Positions 30,001 through 39,904 are shown, counted from the stretch's first letter. The stretch: 64,000 bases of DNA from Membranipora membranacea (GCA_914767715.1 OU612074.1:13998062-14062061); one strand, 5' to 3'. Numbers and translations: made by a program. Notes: generated from the letters alone by a model not told the origin.

Positions 30001-33000
30001 CACACATTATGGTAATGGTAAAATGTCTATCACAACCTGTTGCTAGTGTAAGGCCAAACATAGATTCCATTTAGTTACTCAGTTGAAGGCCTATTGCATG
30101 ACGCAAGCTCGCTGCAAACTTGTTCTCGCAAAAACTGTAACTGCTGTCATAAAATATCATATAAACATGAATAAGGAAATTGGTCTTTTTATTCTTATCA
30201 TTTGCACTAACTGTGTTTCCCCTACACAAAGAGGTTGCCGGTATTCACAAATTATTCATACAGGTTTGTGTTCAGAGAGGAAAATCGAAAAATATTCATC
30301 AACAATTTAGTTACTGGTGTAACGCGAAATATAGATTCCATTCAGTCACTCAGTTGTAGGCCAATTGCCTGAATCCAGCTAGCGGCAATCTTGATGATGA
30401 AAAACTAATCAAATACTGTTGCTGTCATATAATATGAATATGTCATATAAACAAGTATCAGGAAATTGGTCTTTTTATTCTAAAAGCACTAGCTGATAAA
30501 ATCAGATCGCATTCTACCGGTGCACATCACAAACTGGACCTTGTTGATACTTAGATCGGCTATCAGTGATGTCATGATACTGACTCTGAACAGGGAGTCA
30601 GAGACAAGGAGATGCAACAAAGATAGCCTCAGTATCATAATATATTGCAGTGTGCCACAGTATATCCCCATCATAAATTTTAATGTGGTTATGAGGCTAA
30701 TGTCTCAAACTCCTTGCTCTGAATCACCTTAATATCGGCAGCTTAAATTGGCATAAACACCGGATTTCCCCAGGAAAACAACAACTATATTACACCCAAG
30801 ACAGTCATTGTTTGCACGTTACAAAACATCATTGGTTTTATACCAGCTTTTCAATCATATCATTTGCTTGCTGTCTGAATTTTCTATCAAAGTGTGGTTA
30901 CTGGTAATTGTTTACTTATCAGTATCATGAAACTTTAAACTGCAAAGTTTTAATTTAATTTTGATTTAAATTGATTGGTAATTAATTTTTTTTAAGTATT
31001 CGAACTTGACATTTATGGAGCAATTTCTTGAAAATTAAAGTTTGTCAAGTGCTAGTGCAGAGCAAGCTTCTACCTGCTAGGAAAGCTAGGCTTTGGGACA
31101 GTTGAAAACTTGTGAATAAGTCATAAATGAGATCACCCCCAGCTGACTGCCACATGAGACACTCAATCGGGGACATCGCCAGGCCTACTACTACTAGGGT
31201 CTAACTAACCTTGAGTATCTGTCCATCATCCTGATACTGATCTAGTATACTCCTCAGCTGCTGTATAAGTGAGGGCTGTACCAGATTAAACCTCCCTACA
31301 ACAACACAAAACAAAGAGATCTACAGACAGAGTTTTGAACATTTTATTCTAAATTGGAGGTCCCAAACAGCTATAAGTTGAACTTTGTGGCATTCCATGT
31401 TTGACAATTGAATGCCACAAAATTCCACTTGCAGCAGGTGCAGTTCTGAAATCTATCGGCTGTCCACTTATTGGTCGTAAAAGAACTCACAAAACCTTAC
31501 CAAACAAGTTTTCCTAGATCAGGGAGGCTAAATCTATGCCAAGTGATAACGTAACACATTTTAACATATTTCTCAGATCTGGGGCAGGTTTCATTGACAG
31601 CTAAAGTATGGGGGGGGGGGGGCGCTCAGATGGCCAAGATAAGATCTACATATAAGTCATCGCTGTCTATGACTATATATATTAGTAAACACACATGTTT
31701 GTCTTTAATTATCGGCCCACAGGTAACTCATCACATTCAACAAAGTAATAACATTGGCCTGGGAGTCTGCGATAGATATTAGATTGTGAGGGATATGCCA
31801 ATCTTTGTTTCATGGTTTCCACTCAATAAATTGGGCCTAAATGAAAACACTGACTTTATGGGATATGTAGATAAGATCAGAATATGAATGTACTTGAGGT
31901 ACAAGAGAAGTGAGGGTGGGGGGGAGTATAATAGCTGCCAGACAAGCTCAATGAGCTCAATCTGTATACAAAATCAAGCAGATAGAGAGTGATGTACTAC
32001 AATAACAATATCAGGATGTTGTACCAATTAACAATCCCTCCTATAGACTATCTGAGCATACCATATAATAGTTTACAACCAGTTGAGACCTGACAGATAC
32101 GAATAAAATATGCCACTTCCGTAGACTTTATAATATTAGTATTAAGTCTATGGCCACTTCTCAGGCTACCTCTACCTTTTCCTTTGGTCAACAAGAGTAC
32201 ATATGCTTCATGCATGGATATATAAACTCGGTCAACGAGCTACACACAACAAGGATATTATATGGGAACAAAGGTCTATATAAATATACAAAAGCATTCT
32301 CATAATACATGTACATGTTGAACCAGCTATTTTCATGGACCTCAGATCATACTTATTAAATTTTTAGTTTACCCTTATTTATCTGGGAATTCCAGTTTGT
32401 TGCATTATGGGAGATTGTGGGCCTATAATACATCTCACCGGATCATCCATGCAAAACTTGGTAACCAAAAAATTCCACCATTCAATTTTGAACTTGTAAC
32501 TAGGACATGAAATTATTCGCAAATAAAAATCTTAACTCAGTGCACCAGCTAAGCCACGCAACGCCTCAGACTGTCATCAGGTATTTGCATTCCATTACAC
32601 AATCAAACCAGCTACTATGGTAACCGCCTCCAAAACTGGTAATGAACCCGGCCACATTTGTGATGCGAGAGCAATTATTCAATCACATCCGATATGAGTA
32701 ATTGGTTGCGAGGGTAACCCGTCGTAATACTATTTCGGCATCGGCTGATGCCATTGATAAACTCGACCTGTCTGAGCAACAAAAATTAAAAGTCTATACA
32801 CTCAACAATTTACAGAGATGCCCTTCACCAAGCCAATAAGGCTGGTCTACAAGTTCTCTTTTGCAGCACAAATGTAAAATTTCAGATAGATATCCATCAT
32901 CTTGACAGACGGAAACATGCATTGAAATGTTTTGTAAAGGCAACAAGCGAAAAGGATGCAGAACCCCTGCCCTTTTACAACTAAGCAAACAAAATCCATC

Positions 33001-33545
33001 CAAAAATATTTCTACACTGTAACTGAAAGCTTTCAGGACTTACATGTGGGTACCTCTTTAAATGAATTGAATCAAATGTGACCAGATCATACCAAGGAGT
33101 AAAAGGACTTTTACTCTTTGATCATACACACTATCCAAAAAAAGATTTAAATAACAAGACGTCAAGAAACATAAGACACAGGGTAGTATTGTCTTAGCAG
33201 TGTTGTATAATTCCCGGCGACATTAGTCTCTGAATCCTGTGTAAAAAGAGTCTTGAAGAAATAAAATTGCTGGTTGAAAGAGTGATAGGTAAACCAAAGG
33301 ACAGAGAAATATTGGGAGCAAAATGCTCACTGTTTACAGGCACGTCGGAGCGCACGAGGTGCACTAAATGGGTTCAGAAGACGTAATATAAAGGTAAAGG
33401 CGTGCCCGACAGCAAACTTCAGTCTAACAAGACGTCACATACCTCCGCCTTTGCTTTTAGATTCAGGGTGATGATGTGATTTCCCATTCTCCGAGGAATG
33501 GTTATGATGATGTTTATCCTTATCCTTAGATCGGAACTTCAACAT
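1..33545 (-). CDS. SACS: Sacsin gene, 5' part (49 exons, continues past left edge)
   Basis: Sacsin is a giant cytosolic co-chaperone built from repeated units, each opening with an HSP90-like ATPase fold. I read 49 exons on the minus strand, about 8.15 kb of coding sequence or 2,700 codons. All splice with GT-AG and keep frame at every junction except 21,107-exon/20,486. The order is a Lys/His-rich start, SRR1, SRR2 and the beginning of SRR3. Repeat starts near residues 36, 1,463 and 2,527 fit the large spacing expected of sacsin. The three N-boxes are [24 protein letters not shown] and [12 protein letters not shown]. The C-terminal parts (rest of SRR3, DnaJ, HEPN) would lie off the window. 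Introns are mostly 200-1,000 bases, with two over 2 kb near the 5' end. Apart from the repeats listed separately I see no genes in the introns. True SACS ortholog versus lineage-specific paralog is not settled by the sequence alone. Confidence 0.9.
34..1386 (-). CDS. SACS: Sacsin SRR3: start of third HSP90-like ATPase domain (partial)
   Basis: Exons 1,386-1,195; 625-481; 271-34. They read [21 protein letters not shown]-box [16 protein letters not shown], the sacsin-specific [40 protein letters not shown], then the glycine motif [36 protein letters not shown] and NSTMF follow. The wording ([27 protein letters not shown]) is diagnostic of sacsin rather than HSP90. The last exon ends with donor GTAAGA at 33-28 and the gene goes on beyond position 1. 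Confidence 0.93.
1968..11093 (-). CDS. SACS: Sacsin SRR2: downstream half of second repeat
   Basis: Exons 11,093-10,934; 10,269-10,157; 9,602-9,564; 8,997-8,926; 8,449-8,269; 7,872-7,619; 7,214-7,032; 6,600-6,451; 6,186-6,104; 5,737-5,556; 5,255-5,025; 4,632-4,438; 3,867-3,710; 3,359-3,214; 2,663-2,557; 2,227-1,968. Recognisable sacsin segments are [65 protein letters not shown] and the closing [20 protein letters not shown]. Every junction keeps phase. The 39-nt and 72-nt exons (9,602-9,564 and 8,997-8,926) are symmetric phase-0 cassettes rich in Arg/Ser, and could be spliced alternatively. Confidence 0.9.
2858..3123. repeat. Inverted-repeat element (about 65-bp arms) in sacsin intron
   Basis: Left arm about 2,858-2,921 (GATGCTGGTG... 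CTCATATGACAGAGCCTTGTT) and right arm about 3,060-3,123 (AACAAGACTCTGTCATATG... CGCCAGCATC) are imperfect reverse complements around a 140-base AT-rich centre. This is a typical short non-autonomous DNA-transposon or foldback layout. No transposase is present. Confidence 0.75.
4296..4331. repeat. Short tandem repeat in sacsin intron
   Basis: Two adjacent copies of an 18-base unit, ACAGTGTAAACTTATAT. AT-rich and without other signal. Confidence 0.6.
9940..10090 (-). repeat. Dispersed repeat D, copy 1 (peptide-like frame)
   Basis: About 150 bases in a sacsin intron. On the minus strand it reads [20 protein letters not shown], then [10 protein letters not shown] and a terminal WQQ before a stop. 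The copy at 58,271-58,440 encodes a very similar peptide in the same frame. It is not joined by visible splice signals to the sacsin frame. Possibly a fragment of a mobile-element protein. No known domain recognised. Confidence 0.6.
11407..13054 (-). CDS. SACS: Sacsin SRR2: HSP90-like ATPase domain exons
   Basis: Exons 13,054-12,840; 12,342-12,115; 11,642-11,407. They encode [19 protein letters not shown], the N-box [12 protein letters not shown], a FMYDERTN strand, [12 protein letters not shown], the glycine motif [29 protein letters not shown], a FKPYTGVFG segment and [10 protein letters not shown]. The first exon starts at a splice acceptor (ACACAAATAG). It takes two bases from the preceding exon to make Arg, so the protein runs straight on from SRR1 and this is not a separate gene. 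The Met four bases inside the exon is therefore internal. Confidence 0.93.
13160..13257. repeat. Perfect 46-bp inverted repeat with 6-base loop
   Basis: Arms 13,160-13,205 and 13,212-13,257 are exact reverse complements separated by GCTTTG. It sits in the sacsin intron just upstream of the SRR2 ATPase exon. The absence of mismatches suggests recent origin or gene-conversion between arms. Confidence 0.9.
14022..26050 (-). CDS. SACS: Sacsin SRR1: downstream half of first repeat
   Basis: Exons 26,050-25,875; 25,628-25,596; 25,407-25,213; 24,503-24,341; 23,695-23,553; 22,959-22,732; 22,249-22,107; 21,731-21,531; 21,107-about 20,710; 20,486-20,317; 19,956-19,804; 19,429-19,313; 18,897-18,726; 17,983-17,790; 17,457-17,230; 16,812-16,596; 16,049-15,947; 15,482-15,305; 14,813-14,666; 14,216-14,022. 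Sacsin hallmarks include [73 protein letters not shown] and the closing [20 protein letters not shown]. Phase is continuous throughout except after the exon ending near 20,710. There the only visible GT leaves one base where the next exon needs two. The 33-nt exon at 25,628 was chosen because it is the only reading that keeps frame and avoids stops. Confidence 0.88.
15204..15246. repeat. Short hairpin (21-bp arms, one-base loop)
   Basis: TTATTGCCATAAAGATCATTC and GAATGAACTTTATGGCAATAA pair with one mismatch. It is in a sacsin intron, about 60 bases downstream (in transcript order) of the exon ending at 15,305. Confidence 0.75.
16339..16441. repeat. Degenerate foldback element, family F-like
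   Basis: Starts GTGCTCAAACGGCTGAAAG and contains GTGACATTCCGATGTTTGATAATGGAATGCCATTAAC. Only the inner arms still pair clearly. It lies in a sacsin intron. Confidence 0.5.
18280..18352. repeat. Degenerate foldback element, family F-like
   Basis: AGTGGCATTCCATAGTCAAC on the left pairs imperfectly with GTTTGACTAAGGAATGCCGA on the right. It lies in a sacsin intron. The outer stem is lost. Confidence 0.5.
19773..19824 (-). repeat. 31-bp tandem duplication spanning a sacsin splice donor
   Basis: On the minus strand GATATCACCTTCCTAAAAG is followed by donor GTTAGT. After 31 bases GATATCACCTTCCTCAAAG recurs, followed by donor GTAAGT. The first donor (19,803) keeps the sacsin frame. Using the second would read into TAG two codons after the first donor. 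Confidence 0.85.
25664..25860 (+). repeat. Dispersed repeat C (MITE-like), copy 1 in sacsin intron
   Basis: About 195 bases, starting near TATCTCTGATCG and containing GAGTACCATCACAAGGA, GGGGCGGGTACATGTTAG and AGTGTAG-T--GATGTCAGTG. It matches 43,741-43,930 in the same orientation. TATCTCTGAT near the start and ATCAGAGATA near 25,808 form short inverted repeats. A long open frame on the minus strand here is by chance. Confidence 0.8.
26392..31295 (-). CDS. SACS: Sacsin SRR1: HSP90-like ATPase domain exons
   Basis: Exons 31,295-31,210; 29,134-29,018; 28,670-28,523; 28,002-27,884; 27,261-27,126; 26,516-26,392. Together they encode the GHKL ATPase fold of the first sacsin repeat. The N-box [12 protein letters not shown] is at residues 64-75, GPALYAYNN at 103-111, and the glycine motif [16 protein letters not shown] near 136-151. 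These are followed by FIDPHEKF, a WHLKDD segment, FDPYKGLFG and the conserved [12 protein letters not shown]. The WHLKDD and GTMFRFPLR signatures are typical of SRR1 of sacsin. The N-box Glu and Asn expected to bind Mg-ATP are present, so nucleotide binding looks possible. Phases run 0, 0, 1, 0, 1, 0 across the exons. Confidence 0.93.
29135..31209 (-). other. Sacsin intron 2 (2.1 kb) with tandem duplication
   Basis: Lies between the exon ending at the ILK codons and the N-box exon. It holds the direct duplication 29,950-30,482 and a tRNA-like fragment near 29,360-29,395. No coding sequence related to sacsin was seen. Confidence 0.5.
29950..30482 (+). repeat. Direct duplication of about 260-270 bases in sacsin intron 2
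   Basis: Unit 1 runs from about 29,950 to 30,207 and unit 2 from 30,208 to 30,482. Both contain CTGTGTTTCCCCTA, ACATAGATTCCATT or ATATAGATTCCATT, CAGTTG-AGGCC-ATTGC and end with GGAAATTGGTCTTTTTATTCT. Moderate divergence indicates an old tandem duplication. Confidence 0.75.
31296..33442 (-). other. Sacsin intron 1 (2.1 kb)
   Basis: No coding signal seen. It contains a foldback copy at 31,373-31,431 and a G-run of about 13 bases near 31,610. A degenerate tRNA-like stretch lies near 32,460-32,580 on the minus strand, with GGCTTAGCTGGTGCACTGAG resembling an A-box. The intron is bounded by donor GTATGT (33,442) and acceptor TTGTTGTAG (31,296). Confidence 0.5.
31373..31431. repeat. Short foldback element, family F-like
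   Basis: TAAGTTGAACTTTGTGGCAT pairs with ATGCCACAAAATTCCACTTG around CCATGTTTGACAATTGA. It lies in sacsin intron 1. Confidence 0.6.
33443..33545 (-). CDS. SACS: Sacsin first coding exon (Lys/His-rich N-terminus)
   Basis: Encodes 34 residues starting [16 protein letters not shown], then Ser/Lys/His-rich sequence, ending with donor GTATGT. An in-frame TAG eight codons upstream of the ATG supports this start. The exon ends with one base of a codon, and the next exon (31,295-31,210) supplies two, giving Gly-Arg-Phe-Asn at the start of SRR1. Vertebrate sacsin has a ubiquitin-like domain at this end, and none is visible here. An additional upstream non-coding exon or alternative start cannot be excluded. 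The link to the 31.2-kb exon rests on phase and proximity, not on homology. Confidence 0.65.
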
Positions 33546-35736
33546 TTTAACCACTGACCGAGGAGGTTGCTACACTTTGCTCTGACAGCAAAGTTCCAAC
33601 CCTACAGCCGGTATAATTTAGTAATATCAGCAGCAGGCAGCAATATTGTTTATATCCATGTAGCCCTGCAAGTTTTCGACTTTCTGGCTGTGAACTTTAA
33701 CTGAGTTGAACTAAATCCAATAGTATCACCAAGCTACGAATAGGATTCAATCCCTCAAATCTATCAAGCTGCCATCTGAATGACTTTTTGTCACAATTAT
33801 TATCAAAGGATTATTCATTGCCCAGTATTTACTCCTGAACCTTGAATGGCTTCCATTCGGCTACAAGCTTCAATGGAGCTCAATAGGTAAGATGAGGATT
33901 GCCCAGTTCCAGACCTGCCATATAAGTATGTTATCCATTTTGAAAACTATAACCGAACGAATCAAGATTTGAGTAATCTGCTGTATTCATCTCCTCATAA
34001 ATAACTATTCCATGCATTCCATTCGTAGCATCAAATTTAACTCAACAACAAGACCAATGCACTCGCCCGTATCGGCCGGACCCATTCAATACAAACCATC
34101 AGCAGGAAGAGTCACTGTTGCTAACATACAAACGCCTCTCCTTTACTCCTTACCAAATCTCAAATATGGACCAGTCCATTAGCTGTGTCCTTTCTTTTAT
34201 TCAACAATATTGTTGTAGATTAATCAAAGTTGAAGCTCAAAATTAAATATTCGTCAAATTCAGATCAAACGAAGTCAGAATCTCTTTACTTCACAAAAGT
34301 TCACACGTATATTGTCCATGTTTCACGTTCAATACTCAGCTTTACCAGTCCTGATACTCATGAATGGCAGGTCTGTCTAACAAAGGAGTAGGAGAAATCC
34401 TTTGTCCAGAGTGAAAGAAAAGAGCACAACTACTAAATTATGTGATTTCCTTACGAATGATATACAAGTACAGAATATTCTAATGACATTGTTTGAAGAA
34501 CTAAAGACAGCTATATCAGGAAGTACATCGTTATCTGCTCAACCAGGTCCAGCCAAATACCCATCATAAAGCGCCAACAAACCAATCCACCATCCGGCCA
34601 CCTAATCCATTTTAACTTAAATGTTCTACTGCAGCTCTTGGCCTGACTTGACAAGCTTTGTTTGGACGAAGCTTGACAAGACAGGCTATGCAGCTCTATT
34701 CATCACAAACTATATGACTCAAAAAATGATAAGATAGTCCTAGACATATGAGTGAATGAATTTTCTGTTTGCAATCACAATACCTTGCAATACAAGTTAC
34801 AAGATACCCTCACTTCACGTCATGAAACGAGAAAGCAAACAAATGAACACCCTGGAGAGTGATACATGGGAGATCTGACCAACTGGTCATGCAGATGGAT
34901 AGCCAGCCACATACAATATGTAGCTAAGAAATTCAAAATTTTAATACCCTTGCAACAGCGAAAACACACTGATTATGTCACATAACCAAAAATGACAAAA
35001 TGCACTGAAGTGAAGGCTAGATGTGAAAGAATGAGATGCGTCAGCACACAGGGGTGGCTTCATGCTGATGAGGCCGGCTATGAGGAGGCTGTACTACAAA
35101 CGGCCTTGAAACAGCGCTTATCTCATGGTGTGTTGTGCTGTGGTATGCTCACTACTGTGTGTTGTGTCTATTATTGCATAGTCAAGACAATTTAGACATA
35201 TCAGCGATTCTTGAGTAGACCATGATCCCCATGACCATTGTTCAAACACATAACTGTGTAATAGAATAATATCAAAGCTCACCCATGATATTTTATTCCA
35301 GTGCGCTACAGTATCCCATAATACGAGATTCTCTCGCCTAGTTCCGATAATGTAATTATCCTCGTTGATATTATCCTTAATTGTTTCAAATCAGCCTGCA
35401 ATCTCAGTCATTTAATTTGAAGTGTGCTGAAAACACCTGAAACAAAATAAAATTCGTAATTGGCTAGCAACGAATTTATTGGTTTCCACGGAAATTGAGG
35501 CTAAGTGGATGGAATGTTTGGTCAGAGGCGGGGCAACTCCAAAGTAAGCAAACATTTTATAGGTACACTTTTTTTATATGGTAGACAATATCATCCCGGA
35601 CAGATGTTTTCCATTACGGGCAAAAGAAATAACGGAAAAAGTTGAGGGAATAAAAGATGATGTTTTGTGTTTGGAGGATTGACTGGTAGAACATAGTATA
35701 ATGTCTTAACAAGAAGAAAATGTCTCGATCTTAATC

Positions 35737-35856
35737 AGTCTATGTGCTCAGACGACTGCAATGCAAGTTAGTGGCATAGCATTAACAACCACTTATTTGG
35801 TGGTTGATAATGTAATGCCACTTACTCGCATTGCAGCCGTCTCAACACTTAGACTA
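35737..35856. repeat. Foldback element, family F, copy 1
   Basis: Outer ends AGTCTATGTGCTCAGACG and its near complement, with an inner arm TTAGTGGCATAGCATTA pairing with TAATGTAATGCCACTTA around a short loop (AACCACTTATTTGGTGGTT, itself self-complementary). Nearly the whole 120 bases can fold into one hairpin. Confidence 0.85.
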
Positions 35857-36128
35857 GATCGTAATGGGAGTTGGTTAGCGAGCTTTAAACTGCAACCATT
35901 TCTAAGCCGCATAGTGAGATCCATAATCGCGTGTAGGTTAGATTTTGTATATTAAAACTTACCAAAGCTGTTCTGGAAGTGTCTCTTCTTTGCGATGATA
36001 AGCAGGTATACTAAAATGTAAAAAAGTAGACATTATAACCTGCTAACAGTAGAGGCAAACTTATACCAACTTGTGACATGATTATAATATAATCGCTTCC
36101 AGAAGCTACACTGCCACATGTTATTATA

Positions 36129-36244
36129 TAGTCTAAGTGCTCAGACAGCTGCAATGCGAATTAGTGGCATTACATTATCAAAATGAGTGTTTGATAATGT
36201 AATGCCACTAACTTGCATTGCAGCTGTCTGAGCACTTAGACTAT
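36129..36244. repeat. Foldback element, family F, copy 2
   Basis: TAGTCTAAGTGCTCAGACAG at the left pairs with CTGTCTGAGCACTTAGACTA at the right. The inner arms GTGGCATTACATTATCAAA and TTTGATAATGTAATGCCAC pair exactly around a loop of about 7 bases. Sequence is close to copy 1, 400 bases away. A separate dispersed repeat begins about 10 bases downstream. Confidence 0.9.
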
Positions 36245-36254
36245 TTTGTCTTTT

Positions 36255-36421
36255 CTAATTATTACAGCTAAGTCTTGGAACCTCCCCTAAGCTGAAGTGT
36301 TACCCAGATTAGAGTCAGCAACTACTTTGAGTTTTGCATCGCGTAATGCACAAAGCTGATGCTGCCCAGCACATTATTTGCTACCCATTAATGCATTGCT
36401 GCGAAACCTTGGTTGCCCTTT
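36255..36421 (+). repeat. Dispersed repeat A, copy 1
   Basis: About 165 bases from ATTATTACAGCTAAGTCTTG to CTTGGTTGCCCTTTAAT. A second copy lies at 59,153-59,320 in the same orientation with only a few differences. Both contain GCACAAAGCTGATGCTGCCC. No open frame of note. Confidence 0.85.
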
Positions 36422-36627
36422 AATAGCCAGGCTTTTTTTTAAATTTACTGGCAAGTTGTTTTTGTTACCTAACCCATAAAATTAAAATGACCTGACTTAC
36501 AGAAAAACTGTGTCAACTACCGACCTACTTCTTTTATCAAAAGTCATAATAGTGCAAAGTGGTTGATATTAAAAAAATTTGTTGATATTTTTTACCAAAC
36601 ACACCCTCACTTTGAGCACCTTGTACA

Positions 36628-36870
36628 GGACCGTAGTTCTAGGGGCGGCAGGGGCGCTCTGCTGAATAGAGTGGCCTAAAAATGCTAAAATTGAATATTC
36701 CATGTCAGAATCAACTCATTTGAAACTTTTTTTTTCATCTATCCAATTACAACGCTTCGCATGCTGGGGACTGGGGACTCAGGAGGACCTTACAGTACCC
36801 GACCTAGTGTGACTTGACACTCTAAAGGATTTTCACCTCCCCTATCATTTTTCTCAAATAACGGCCCTGT
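36628..36870 (+). repeat. Dispersed repeat B, copy 1
   Basis: Shares with 39,905-40,115 the segments CCGTAGTTCT[A/G]GGGG, AATTGAAT-A-TCCATGTCAGAATCA, TTACAG-ACCC and CACCTCCCCTA... GGCCCTG. Identity is patchy, so both copies are old. The ends are roughly complementary (GTAGTTCT near the left, AACGGCCCTG near the right). Confidence 0.65.
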
Positions 36871-37699
36871 AGAGCACTTTGTAGCACTTGTTATTTGTAC
36901 AAGGGAGAAGTGCCATAATGATTATCAATCCTAGTGTGTAATCACTTATTGACTAGTATTGAATTACATGAAAAGAAGAATGTCTATATTATTTTATGAA
37001 TGGTTTGTCGCCCCACTGTAGAGACATGTCTAAAAAATTCCAGCGGTCATAGAAATGTCAAACTTTTCATCGGAACAGGACACAGAATACAGGCCGACAA
37101 GCATGAAGGCATGAAGCATCCCTTATAGGGCTAGGATTTCCAAAAGAGACTTCATATCGGCACCCTAAGGTCCGGTGTGACTCTGTGCTTTAGAGAACCT
37201 ATCTTTCATAACAGAGCCTTTGCTTTTGGTCTGAAACTTCTCTAAGCGCATTCCCTGTTTTGGCAAATAAATACAAAAGCATGCAGTCTTCCTGAAAACA
37301 GTGGGATTGAAAGAACCACCCATTTCTCTCAAAGTGTACTACATGATCAGAGCTCTCTTCATATCAGAAATAAAGAAATGGCAGAAAGACATAATACTCG
37401 ATTATTAGTGGTTTTTGATCGCTGCATAGTAGCGTCTAATCAATAGCCCATTCAGCTCAATGTGTCAGTTGTCCCCTAGGAATCTTAGGCAGCATAATTC
37501 TGCACACTTTGTATGCATCAGACATTGGTAAAGTGTAATACATTTTTTGCAAATCAGATTTAGCGATTGAGGCATGGTTGAATACAAACAATACAATGTA
37601 GTGCACTGCACTAAAGTTAACCCAACTCTGATCAGCCTAGGGATAGCCTGTTTTGAATGATCATAAGAGTACCATTATCAATATTTATTGGTCATCATC

Positions 37700-37831
37700 T
37701 AGTTTTAGCGCTCAAACTATGTCCAGATAGCTGGTAGTGGCATTTCATTATCAGCCCACTTTTTGTTGGAAAGTGGTTGATAATGAAATACCACTACCAG
37801 CTATCCGGACATAGTTTGAGCGCCTTAACTA
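37700..37831. repeat. Foldback element, family F, copy 3
   Basis: GCGCTCAAACTATGTCCAGA pairs with TCCGGACATAGTTTGAGCGC, and GGTAGTGGCATTTCATTATC pairs with GATAATGAAATACCACTACC. The inner GTGGCATTxCATTATC core is shared with copies 1 and 2, while the outer stem sequence differs from theirs yet remains self-complementary. Confidence 0.88.
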
Positions 37832-39904
37832 TTCATCATCAGACATTATCAGAGTAACGAGAATGCCTGTGATCAACTCCTTGGCTTGGCTTGATACTTA
37901 CTTCGATGACAAGATTAATCACCAATAAACTTTACAGCATATTAGTTATCCCACAAGTGATTGTCGGTGCATCAGCTGCTTCTTTATTGTGATTCAAGTC
38001 AGCATATTTCTAAATGCTAATGTGTCGTCGCCTGAAAATGAGTAAGAGTAGGTCAAATTACATCGAGGCTGAGTATCATAGTCGAATATGACGCAATATC
38101 AGTCCCTATCAGTTATCAGCAGCCTCAAAGTTAAGACCATAGACCCAGGGGGGTATCCTTGAACAAATATATTGGTAGGGCTTTGCACCAGCTGAGTTGA
38201 TCTCTATAGTCACTACTGCTGTATATATGCCAAAATTGGTAGGGCTCGGCCCAACCAGCTCTCATTGACGATACCCCCCTGCATAGACCTTATAAACTAT
38301 ATAGAGTACTATACTATATTTATACTATATACATTATATACGTTTGACTAGACTCCTTAAATGCCAGTTTGTGCATTGTAACCCCAGACTAAGACTGTAA
38401 CCCTAACCTCAAGATACAAAAGTACTCAGTCATCAGCTCGTGTTTCATGGTGGGCGGGGCGGAGATATCAGTAGCAATGCACTAATTAACTCCCACCTAC
38501 TTGGCCGCATGACAGCATTTCATCATTGCGATGTAACAGCACCAGTTTTGGGAAAACATCCTAATCAGGCTACTGACAAATCTAGCCATTTTCTGGCAGT
38601 CCTGTGATATAATACCAATCGTAAGATATGAGATATTCACTCCCAGACGAGAGCTGCCATTTCGGAATGTTGATAGCCAGCCTCATATAGAGCTCTTCTA
38701 GCTTGAGTATTTGACATGACCTTGACTAGATATAATCTATCTATATGTGCAGCCTATGGTTTTGCCATCGACCAACCCACCAACAACAATGCATCATAAA
38801 TGCCCCCCCCCCCTCAACATCAACACTCCTCCTCTAGACAGCTACAGTGTGAACTATGAGACTATCAAGAACATCAAGGACCATTAGTCTACACTGTAAA
38901 TTATACTCAGGGATTATCTGAGACTGAGTAAACTTGGCTATTATGAGTCATCACCTAATTCCTTGACTGTTTATTTACACAATATTATAAATAAACACAA
39001 ATTTTCTGCCGTAGCCTACTTCTGTAGTAAGTTATCTAATACCCGGTCTCAAGATAAAATGTAAATACCTGAATACTTTTGTTTTATGATTTAGGATGTT
39101 TCTAAATAGTTCAGCGGCTGTAGGCTACTTGTAGGCCTATGATGTTGTGTAATTCATTGAAAAGACCTGATAATGAGCCTAAACATGGAAATGATTACCC
39201 AGTTCATATGAGCGAACATTACGTGCAATGTAATAATAACTGCCCTGATGAAGAATACTGCATTTCACACTAACTAAATACAAGCTTCGATTTAAAATTA
39301 AAATCAACTGTTTTGTACTTTGAGGACCATTATTGTGTCAAGTGGCACTGTAAGTGATATGTCTGAATTGCTGCCTCTAGTAGGAATAAGCCTGTTCTTC
39401 ATATTAATGTCAATAAGTTGAGGGTCAGCACGGATAATTGGCATAATTAAAATAATATGATAAAACAAGAATGACCATATATTAATTTAAAAAGAAATCT
39501 ACCACTTTGCTTGGTGTTAAAGGTTGACTTATGTTCTACGAGACATCATAATTTTGATAGAGCTAGGATATTGAATAGCCTGAGAGTCGGAGTTCAAATT
39601 CTGCGTCCAGTTTCAGTCGCTTAACTTATTTCGAAGAGCTCACCATTAGACAGACTGGTTTTTTTCCCAAAGGACCTTGACGGACTTTCATATGAATATG
39701 TGTACGGTTATGTGTAGACCTAAAGCTGATTCAATTATAGTTGGTTGAGGCAGCCATCATTTTTTGCTTGGACTATGCGCAGCTGAAATGTGAAGTATAA
39801 GGTAACTACCGTACAATACAATTAAACTACGTCACTTGAATTCTGGTACTGTTATTGCTATTTATGCATAGGCCTAGTCCGGGACAGTGCGCAGAAACTC
39901 TTAC

